Shown: piece after piece, positions 16,129 through 21,873 of the stretch | How positions within the stretch are numbered: position 1 is the first letter of the stretch | How the letters are laid out: every line of letters begins with the position of its first letter | Source: DATGIQ01 sp035295665 | GTDB lineage: Bacteria > Planctomycetota > Planctomycetia > Gemmatales > Gemmataceae | DNA: 41,492 bases | Assembly (NCBI GenBank): GCA_035295665.1 | Contig: DATGIQ010000445.1 | Coordinates: 1 to 41,492 of the forward strand | Direction of reading: 5' to 3' | Program-made: the position numbers and the translations under genes | Notes under the pieces: model-generated | Database searches by the model: none | What the model was told of the DNA's origin: nothing | Seen by the model: the letters and a program-made list of their open reading frames with translations, nothing else

Positions 16129-17275
16129 CCTGCGGATCGCGCGGAATCAAGTCTGCCAAGCGTCGGACAAGATCATCCGGCTTGATCCCTTCGGCCTCGG
16201 CGTTGAAGTTGGTAAGGATGCGATGACGTAAGACAGGGGCGGCCACGGCCCGGATGTCCTCACACGAGACGTAATAGCGGCCATGCAGGACAGCTCTGGC
16301 CTTGGCGGTTAGCACGAGGAACTGGGTGGCACGCGGCCCGGCACCCCAGGTGACGTAGGTACGAATAAAATCGGGCACCTCACCCTTCTCTTTGCGTGTC
16401 AGCCGTGTGAATTTCATGGCGTAGCGGATGACATACGGCGCCACCGGCACTTTGCGCACAATTTCCTGAATCTCCAGGATATCGCTGGCGGACAACACCC
16501 GCTCAATCAAAGGTGCGTGGGCCGCCGTGGTCATCTCGACGATGCGGTATTCTTCCTCTTCTTCCGGATAGTCCACCAGGATATGGAACATGAAGCGGTC
16601 CTGCTGTGCCTCGGGCAGCGGGTAGGTCCCTTCCTGCTCGATCGGGTTTTGCGTGGCCAACACGAAAAATGGATCTGGCAATGCGTGCCGGGTTCCGCCG
16701 ACAGTGACCTGGCGTTCTTGCATGGCTTCGAGGAGGGCGGCTTGCGTTTTCGGCGGCGTTCGGTTGACCTCATCGGCCAAGATCACATTGGCGAAGAGCG
16801 GGCCGTGCAGGAATTTGAACATCCGCTGTCCCGTGGCCCGGTCTTCCTGGAGCACTTCGGTCCCCGTGATGTCGGAGGGCATAAGGTCTGGGGTGAATTG
16901 AATGCGGCTAAAGCTCAGGTTCAACGAATCCGCCAGGGTGCGGATCATGAGTGTCTTGGCCAAGCCGGGCACACCCACCAGCAGACAGTGCCCACGGGCG
17001 AACACGGCGATCAGGAGTTCTTCCAAGACGCGTTGCTGGCCGACGACCGCCTTGCTCAATTCCTTGCGGATGCGACGGTAGCCTTCATTCAACCGTTCGA
17101 TCGCTGCCAGGTCGCCATCGCCCGCCGGCCAGCGGTCGGGCGTTGCGGACGTGTCCGCTTCGACGACAACCGGAACCTCATCGGCAGACAGCCATGTGCC
17201 GCAGCCGCACAGTCGCCTTCCGCCATCGGGAACTTGAATGATCAGACCGCAATTATGGCATTGTACCGGGGGCAT
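16106..17275 (-). CDS. MoxR family AAA+ ATPase with N-terminal zinc-ribbon-like segment
   Basis: A 389-residue protein. Residues 6-25 hold a CHNC...CGC pattern (Cys 6, 9, 23, 25) that looks like a small zinc ribbon, an addition to the usual MoxR of about 320-330 residues. The AAA+ core has Walker A GVPGLAKT (101-108), Walker B VILADEVNR (164-172), the MoxR sensor-1 region LATQNPIEQEGTYPLPEAQQ followed by DRF, and a lid domain from about 270. MoxR ATPases act as chaperone-like remodelling enzymes with VWA partners, here the DUF58 and BatA/VWA proteins downstream on the same strand. The start MPPVQC at 17275 is preferred to 17299 because the zinc-ribbon segment begins there. The C-terminus and stop are encoded by a palindromic repeat, which suggests the original end was replaced. 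A long stem-loop lies upstream. Confidence 0.94.
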   Translation of the reverse strand: MPPVQCHNCGLIIQVPDGGRRLCGCGTWLSADEVPVVVEADTSATPDRWPAGDGDLAAIERLNEGYRRIRKELSKAVVGQQRVLEELLIAVFARGHCLLVGVPGLAKTLMIRTLADSLNLSFSRIQFTPDLMPSDITGTEVLQEDRATGQRMFKFLHGPLFANVILADEVNRTPPKTQAALLEAMQERQVTVGGTRHALPDPFFVLATQNPIEQEGTYPLPEAQQDRFMFHILVDYPEEEEEYRIVEMTTAAHAPLIERVLSASDILEIQEIVRKVPVAPYVIRYAMKFTRLTRKEKGEVPDFIRTYVTWGAGPRATQFLVLTAKARAVLHGRYYVSCEDIRAVAAPVLRHRILTNFNAEAEGIKPDDLVRRLADLIPRDPQESVVGSP

Positions 17276-17376
17276 GGTTTGCCTGTTCTCACAAATCAAA
17301 AGTATCGGAACGCTGCACAGGGACCTGCTCTTAGATTACAGACTGTTTCCAACTGACTCAACCTGGCGAGTTGTAA

Positions 17377-17444
17377 GAGTCGGTGCGAAAAAGGTGGCTG
17401 GAACTCTAACCTCACAGTTCCAGCCACCTTTTTCGCATCGACTC
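17377..17444. repeat. 29-base-pair stem-loop, family D copy 2
   Basis: Arms 17377-17405 and 17416-17444 pair over 29 bases with a single G-T type mismatch, around a 10-base loop. The stem includes AAAAAGGTGGCTGGAACT. The same core (GGTGxCTGGAACT) is found in the stem-loop at 9738-9771. It lies between the divergent moxR and the small membrane protein gene, upstream of both, so it is not placed like a terminator. The rest of the gap 17276-17617 holds no other gene that I can see. Confidence 0.75.
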
Positions 17445-17541
17445 GAGAACGCCGGCGCATGCGCCGAAGTGGGAATTTCATCTCCCGAAAAAGCGCGGCC
17501 CGAGTCTCGGTATTTCCTCCCTCCTCGACCGCTCGCTCACC

Positions 17542-17569
17542 TTGTCAATCAGGTTTTCTGATCTACGCT
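17542..17569 (+). promoter_or_regulatory. Possible sigma-70-type promoter
   Basis: TTGTCA (17542-17547), a 16-base spacer and TACGCT (17564-17569) lie about 50 bases before the start of the 45-residue membrane protein gene. The match to consensus is moderate and the call is by eye. Confidence 0.3.
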
Positions 17570-17617
17570 TGAGGTGTGGCATTTCCCATCACCTTGTTCG
17601 CGCAGGAGAGACACCTC

Positions 17618-17755
17618 ATGGATAGCGAGACCTATCTTCTCATCGCAGCGACGGTCATTGCCGTGACGGCGATTTACTTCTTCGTCGTCCGCAAGACGAG
17701 CGTGCAGCCGCAGCAGTTGCAGCCGGCCCAAGACCGGCATGATGGCCCACAGTAA
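17618..17755 (+). CDS. 45-residue single-pass membrane protein
   Basis: A short gene with an AGGAGA ribosome-binding site (17604-17609) eight bases before the ATG. It encodes MDSETYLLIAATVIAVTAIY, then FFVVRKTSVQPQQ and a hydrophilic QPAQDRHDGPQ tail. Residues 6-23 form one membrane helix and an Arg-Lys pair follows it, which suggests the Gln/Pro-rich tail is cytoplasmic. The codon pattern is GC-rich at third positions like the neighbours. A cysteine desulfurase begins 104 bases downstream on the same strand. No family is recognised. Small single-pass proteins of this type are often missed in annotation. Confidence 0.65.
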   Translation: MDSETYLLIAATVIAVTAIYFFVVRKTSVQPQQLQPAQDRHDGPQ

Positions 17756-17859
17756 GTCTGGTGTGGCCGGTACAATGAAGAGGTCGCCGGCAGGATGCCT
17801 CCTCCCCCGAGGAGTGCAATCCGTCTCCTGCCGCCCTTGCCTTGCATCGGCGCCGGACC

Positions 17860-18996
17860 ATGAACGAAATCTATCTCGATCACAACGCCACCACTCCTCT
17901 TCTCCCTGCCGTCTGGGAAGCCATGCGGCCCTTCCTCATCGATACCTACGGCAACCCTGCAAGTGCTCATGGGGCCGGCCGGCGCGCCCGCCGGGCCTTG
18001 GAAGATGCCCGCGAAGACACGGCAGCGCGGCTGGGGGCGGATCCCGGCGAAGTTGTCTTCACCAGCGGCGCCACCGAGGCCAATAACCTGGCGCTCTTTG
18101 GCTCTGCCGGCCAAGCGGGCGGGCATGTGATTGCTTCGCCGATCGAACACCCTTCCGTCCTTGAACCCATCCGACAACTCGTCCGGCGGGGCTTCAGCGT
18201 CGATTGGCTGCCGGTGGACGCATCAGGCATCGTTAGTGGGGACGCGTTACCCGAGTTGTTGCGGCCAGAAACACGCCTGGTCAGTGTAATGCTTGCCAAC
18301 AACGAAACCGGAGCCGTGCAGCCGGTGGCCCAACTCGCCGCGCAATTGCTTCCGGGAGTGGTCTTCCACTGTGATGCTGCACAGGCCGTCGGCAAGCTGC
18401 CCGTGCACTTCCATGCCTTGGGCGTGACCACGTTGGCCCTCTCCGCCCATAAATTTCACGGGCCGAAGGGGATTGGCGCTCTCTTGGTTCATCGGGATGC
18501 CCCATTGACCCCGCAGCTCTTTGGGGGCCATCAACAGCAGGGACGCCGTCCCGGCACCGAAGTGGTAGCCTTGGCAGTCGGCCTGGCCCGTGCTCTGGAG
18601 CTGGCCCAACAAGAGCACCGCGCCCGGCAGGAGCATGTCCTGTCTCTACGGAGACTTTTTCTGGAGAGCCTGCGCGCCACGGCCAGCCCGGTCGTCCTGA
18701 ATGGTCCCACCGAAGGCGGCCTACCGTACACGCTAAACCTTTCTTTCCCGGGTTGCCGGGCCGATGCGCTGCTGATGAACCTGGATTTGGCCGGCGTGGC
18801 ATGTTCTACCGGCTCCGCATGCTCCAGCGGGTCGCTCTTGCCCTCTCCGGTGCTGCAAGCGATGGGTGTACCCGACGAAGTTCTCCATTCGGCGATGCGC
18901 TTTAGTCTGAGTTCTTTGCTGACAGAGGAAGAGGTGAGGGAGGCAGCGCGCCGTATTGCTGCCGTCGTAAACCGCCTACGTCAACCCAGTGATTGA
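17860..18996 (+). CDS. Cysteine desulfurase (NifS/IscS type)
   Basis: A 378-residue PLP enzyme that takes sulfur from cysteine to give alanine and a persulfide for Fe-S clusters or tRNA thiolation. Features in order: the N-terminus YLDHNATTPLLP, GNPASAHGAGR, the cofactor region FTSGATEANN, IEHPSV, VMLANNETGAVQPV, the PLP lysine K198 in SAHKFHGPKG, and the active-site cysteine C321 in GSACSSGS, in the loop position of group I enzymes. The start at 17860 (MNEIYLDHNA) fits the family; an upstream ATG at 17842 would add six Arg-rich residues. No IscU, IscA or MnmA gene is nearby, so the acceptor cannot be told from context. A palindromic repeat follows the stop. Confidence 0.94.
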   Translation: MNEIYLDHNATTPLLPAVWEAMRPFLIDTYGNPASAHGAGRRARRALEDAREDTAARLGADPGEVVFTSGATEANNLALFGSAGQAGGHVIASPIEHPSVLEPIRQLVRRGFSVDWLPVDASGIVSGDALPELLRPETRLVSVMLANNETGAVQPVAQLAAQLLPGVVFHCDAAQAVGKLPVHFHALGVTTLALSAHKFHGPKGIGALLVHRDAPLTPQLFGGHQQQGRRPGTEVVALAVGLARALELAQQEHRARQEHVLSLRRLFLESLRATASPVVLNGPTEGGLPYTLNLSFPGCRADALLMNLDLAGVACSTGSACSSGSLLPSPVLQAMGVPDEVLHSAMRFSLSSLLTEEEVREAARRIAAVVNRLRQPSD

Positions 18997-19050
18997 GCGA
19001 GATCCCGCGCAACCTGTTGCCCAATCCGAGGCGCTATTGTTCCAGACTCC

Positions 19051-19120
19051 GTGACAGCAGACACAGAGAGGGGAGAGACATGGTCCGTCTCCCTCTCTCC
19101 GTGTCTCCCAATTTGGTCAC
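19051..19120. repeat. Palindromic repeat, family B copy 1
   Basis: GACACAGAGAGGGGAGAGAC (19060-19079) pairs imperfectly with GTCTCCCTCTCTCCGTGTC (19087-19105); outer arms GTGAC (19051-19055) and GTCAC (19116-19120) also pair. The element lies between the convergent cysteine desulfurase and PDZ genes. The TGA of the PDZ gene (19117-19119) falls in the outer right arm. A related element lies inside ureF at 33619-33667. It may also work as a bidirectional terminator. Confidence 0.65.
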
Positions 19121-19998
19121 TGGGACGATTGGTTCTGTCGGTTGCGTTCAAGGGTGCGGATCCGCCGTTCGAGCTCCTGAATCCGCTGGTTCAATCTTTG
19201 GATCTCGCGACTCTGATCGCCGGGGAAGAGGCCATAGCCTTGTCCGAATTCCACAGAGCTTTGATCCAGCCGGGCGGTCAGCTGGCGATGGCGCTTGCCA
19301 CGCTGCACGTCGATGGTAACTTCTTGGCCGGGCCCCGCGTTCTGGATCGCTTCACGCAGCTCTTCCGGATTGGAGATAGGCTGGTCATCGACTTTGGTAA
19401 TGACATCCCCTTCGCGCAGTCCGGCCTGCTCAGCTGGGGTATCGGGCCACACCTTGACAACCACGGCACCCGCGCGCGCCGATCCCGCTTCGCGATTGCG
19501 CGTTTCCTGGTCCATTTCTTCGGTCTGCACTCCCAGGAAGGCGGTTGGCTTCCGGCGCGTACCGTAGTAGCTTCGATCGCCATAGTTCCGGCCATGCTCC
19601 TCCTCTTCCTGGGTGAAGTTGCTGGGCCGTTTCGCCAGCGTGACGGTCAATTGTTTTTCCTGACCATTCCGCATGACCTCGAGCTTGAGCTTGTCGCCGG
19701 CTTTGTGCTGCGACATGATATTCGACAAGTCCTCGAAGTTGTGAACGTCGGTGTCGCCCACCTTGGTGATGACGTCCCCGCGTTTCAGACCTGCCTTGGC
19801 GGCCGGGCTGTTCGGCGTGATTTCCATCACGCGGGCTCCTTCATGTTGAGCCCCTTGCGGCGTCGGCTCCGCGCCGATGCCGAGAAATGCTCCTTTCGAT
19901 TTGGCCGGTGTTTCACGGTCCTGGGTCTGCGCAAGAGCCGGTGAGACGGACCAGATCAAGGCAGCCATCGCCGCTGCGAGCATAAGACGCTTGTGCAT
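19117..19998 (-). CDS. Secreted double-PDZ protein without a protease domain
   Basis: A 293-residue protein. Residues 1-23 form a signal peptide ending ALAQ. The first PDZ domain (about 37-124) has FLGIGAEP, ITPNSPAAKAGLKRGDVITK and LKLEVMRNGQEKQLTVTLAK. The second (about 150-245) has FLGVQTEE, VWPDTPAEQAGLREGDVITK and EVTIDVQRGKRHRQLTARL. The C-terminus (about 255-290) is an Arg/Glu-rich coiled coil (IQRLNQRIQELERRIRTLER) that could drive oligomer formation. These are the PDZ domains of HtrA/DegP proteins, but no trypsin-like domain is present, so it is probably a periplasmic binding or adaptor protein. The start at 19998 has a strong GGAGGAG site eight bases upstream. It is transcribed alone, convergent with the cysteine desulfurase gene. 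Confidence 0.9.
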   Translation of the reverse strand: MHKRLMLAAAMAALIWSVSPALAQTQDRETPAKSKGAFLGIGAEPTPQGAQHEGARVMEITPNSPAAKAGLKRGDVITKVGDTDVHNFEDLSNIMSQHKAGDKLKLEVMRNGQEKQLTVTLAKRPSNFTQEEEEHGRNYGDRSYYGTRRKPTAFLGVQTEEMDQETRNREAGSARAGAVVVKVWPDTPAEQAGLREGDVITKVDDQPISNPEELREAIQNAGPGQEVTIDVQRGKRHRQLTARLDQSSVEFGQGYGLFPGDQSREIQRLNQRIQELERRIRTLERNRQNQSSQ

Positions 19999-20669
19999 TT
20001 TCTCCTCCTTATCCCAAGAATGGAGCCGCGGTCTGGAATCCGCACCAGACTCGCGTCTCCCCTCGTGACCGAATGGCTAGCGATGCCAGGTCCCCAACGA
20101 ATTCGGCTGCCACGCATGAGTCTCGATGCGTCCTTACGCCGGAATTCCAATTGGGCCTGAATCAGGTAGGGAAACGATGCAATCGACAAAACCTGCAAAG
20201 AGAATGCCGAGCGTTGGACGGCGCTGCATCGCCTGGCCTGGAATCGAGGAGGATGTGTCGGCACGGGGTTTATTGGCTGAGACTCGCAATCAGCCAAACC
20301 CCGTGCCCTGTTTTGACGGGGTGTTGAGGTGTGAGCTAGACGCTTGTGATGCAGTCGTTTGGGACTCGCTACCAAACGCTGCCGCGTGGTTAGAATGCAA
20401 TCGTTATGCCAATGGCGGGCCTTCGCGCTCGTTCGGTCAGGTTCCTGCTTCAAGACCCGATTTGCCAAGCAGTTGCGAGCGGTGAATTTGGATGCACCTT
20501 TTCGGCGCAAAGTCGCGGCGGTAATTCGAGCGTCTAGAATGGCGCGTTTTGCAGCACTCGGCTGCGGCTTTTTGCGGAAGTGGTTGATTGTGGGGAGAGC
20601 GGAAACGGCCGCGGCGGTCCTGCGTCCTGACCCCGGCCGGGCGGTTCTTCAGGAAGCGGCGGAAAGCAC
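19999..20669. other. Long non-coding gap with one strong hairpin
   Basis: 670 bases upstream of two divergent genes with no convincing coding frame. At 20260-20307, GGCACGGGGTTT and GGCTGA pair with TCAGCC and AAACCCCGTGCC (18 base pairs, a three-base bulge ATT and a nine-base loop), followed by CTGTTTT. No gene ends here in that direction, so it may end a small RNA or be another dispersed palindrome. A weaker hairpin, GTTTGG with CCAAAC, lies near 20355-20380. The rest shows nothing I can name. Confidence 0.4.
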
Positions 20670-20697
20670 TTGACATCGGTGCGTGCTACTCTAACAT
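20670..20697 (+). promoter_or_regulatory. Probable sigma-70-type promoter of the STAS gene
   Basis: A perfect TTGACA (20670-20675), a 16-base spacer and TAACAT (20692-20697) lie about 95 bases upstream of the anti-sigma-factor antagonist gene. This is the best promoter-like site I found in the window. The leader carries GGAG before the ATG. Confidence 0.5.
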
Positions 20698-20790
20698 TCA
20701 TAAGTGTTCTCGAGCTCACCTGAATTTTCCTAGCCAAGCACGGGGAGCGGAGAGCCCTTTTCGGGGCCAAGGATAGGAGAGCACCACTTT

Positions 20791-21153
20791 ATGTCATCCC
20801 AACCTCGTCGTCGGCGTTTGGAAGCGGAAGAAATCGGAGATGTGACCGTCGTCAGCTTCATGGACCGGAAGATCCTGGACGAGCAGAATATCCAGGTCAT
20901 TGGCGAGCAGCTTTTTAGCCTGGTGGATGAAAGCGGCCGGAAGAAACTGTTGTTGAACTTCGGCAACGTGGAGTACATGTCAAGTGCGGCCCTGGGCAAG
21001 CTCATCACGCTGAACAAGAAGGTCCAGGCTGCGGGCGGCCGGCTGGTCCTGTGCAACATCGATCCGCAGATCCGTGAAGTCTTCGAAATCACCAAGCTCG
21101 ACAAACTCTTCGTCATTTGCGGCGATGAACAAGAAGCGTTGCAAAGGTTTTGA
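20791..21153 (+). CDS. STAS-domain anti-sigma-factor antagonist (SpoIIAA/RsbV-like)
   Basis: A 120-residue single-domain STAS protein. Visible features are the core strand VTVVSFMDRKILDEQNIQVI, the phosphorylation loop NVEYMSSAALGKLI with candidate phosphoserines Ser64/Ser65, and the closing RLVLCNIDPQIREVFEITKL. In this family the unphosphorylated form binds an anti-sigma kinase and frees a sigma factor; phosphorylation of the loop serine switches it off. The partner may be the HATPase protein encoded 218 bases downstream on the same strand, although a terminator-like hairpin separates the two. A TTGACA promoter lies upstream. The N-terminal Arg-rich stretch (RRRRLE) is an extra beyond the usual fold. 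No sigma factor or PP2C phosphatase gene is in the window. Confidence 0.92.
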   Translation: MSSQPRRRRLEAEEIGDVTVVSFMDRKILDEQNIQVIGEQLFSLVDESGRKKLLLNFGNVEYMSSAALGKLITLNKKVQAAGGRLVLCNIDPQIREVFEITKLDKLFVICGDEQEALQRF

Positions 21154-21185
21154 TCAGCCACCGAATCTGAATCCGGAGCCAACGA

Positions 21186-21240
21186 GAGGGGGCGACAGGG
21201 AGAAGAAGGGGCTCCTTGTCGCCCCCTCTTCTTGGTTTTG
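21186..21240 (+). terminator. Intrinsic-terminator-like hairpin after the STAS gene
   Basis: GAGGGGGCGACAGGGAG (21186-21202) pairs with CTCCTTGTCGCCCCCTC (21212-21228) with one G-T type mismatch and a 9-base loop. TTCTTGGTTTTG follows. It starts 33 bases after the STAS stop. The strong GC stem and T-rich tail suit termination. Confidence 0.65.
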
Positions 21241-21370
21241 CATGGGCGGGTCCGGCGGCTCCTGGGCATAAACCCATTGATCTAGCCGCCCTTTCCGGTC
21301 ACAATTAGCAGAGGCCGAGTCCCCTGCATGGTTTCAACAGCCCTCGGCCGTACCCGGTGAGACGGACTCC

Positions 21371-21799
21371 ATGAGCGACCCAGGTTCTCGCTACTCCCGA
21401 GACGTGATCATCCCGAGCGATCCGGCCGAGGCGCGGCGAATCCAGGAGGAAATCGAACGGCAGTTGAAGGAATACGAATACACCGAACGGGAAATCTTCA
21501 GCGTCAAGCTTGCTCTGGAAGAGGCGCTGGTCAACGCCATCAAGCACGGCAACCAATTCGATCACTCCAAAAAAGTCCACATCGCCTACAATGTGAAGCC
21601 GGAACGGTTCGATATCCTGATCCGCGATGAAGGACCGGGATTCGATCCCGCCGACGTGCCGGACCCGACAGCGGTCGAAAACCTGGAGCGTCCTTGTGGC
21701 CGCGGTCTCATGTTGATGCGCTACTACATGAATGAGGTTTCTTTTAGCCCCGGCGGCAACGCCGTATTCATGACGAAACTCCGCAACGGAACAACATAG
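21371..21799 (+). CDS. SpoIIAB/RsbW-like ATP-binding anti-sigma kinase
   Basis: A 142-residue protein made of one GHKL-type ATPase domain. It shows the N box LALEEALVNAIKHGN (47-61), the G1 box DEGPGFDP (86-93) and the G2 box GRGLMLMR (110-117). There is no sensor or histidine-phosphotransfer domain, which fits the serine-kinase anti-sigma factors that phosphorylate STAS antagonists and hold sigma factors. The STAS gene just upstream is the likely partner. In planctomycetes many such pairs are of unknown output. Its TAG stop (21797-21799) lies at the very edge of a long palindromic repeat, so the last residues (NGTT) border the element. The start at 21371 fits the family length; the upstream signal is only a weak GAGAC. 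Confidence 0.9.
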   Translation: MSDPGSRYSRDVIIPSDPAEARRIQEEIERQLKEYEYTEREIFSVKLALEEALVNAIKHGNQFDHSKKVHIAYNVKPERFDILIRDEGPGFDPADVPDPTAVENLERPCGRGLMLMRYYMNEVSFSPGGNAVFMTKLRNGTT

Positions 21800-21865
21800 T
21801 CCGTAGTCCGTTGTCCGTCGTCCGTAGCAATTTGGCTACGGGCGACGGACAACGGACTACGGACT
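21798..21865. repeat. Palindromic repeat, family A copy 2 (between anti-sigma kinase and mutS)
   Basis: Arms 21798-21828 and 21835-21865 pair over 31 bases with one G-T type mismatch around the loop AATTTG. The arms are tandem variants of GTAGTCCGTTGTCCGTCGTC. The left edge overlaps the stop codon of the upstream gene and the right edge lies 8 bases before the mutS start. The inner sequence GTAGCAATTTGGCTAC is identical in the copy at 40773-40810. Confidence 0.85.
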
Positions 21866-21873
21866 CCCCACTC

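Noticed and set aside
20359..20673. A 104-codon plus-strand frame in the gap before the STAS gene
   Set aside because: Arg/Ala-rich, no start signal, no domain, and it overlaps the promoter-like TTGACA.
21811..21873. Upstream start for mutS giving 21 extra residues
   Set aside because: The extra codons are all inside the palindromic repeat and the MutS family begins at 21874.
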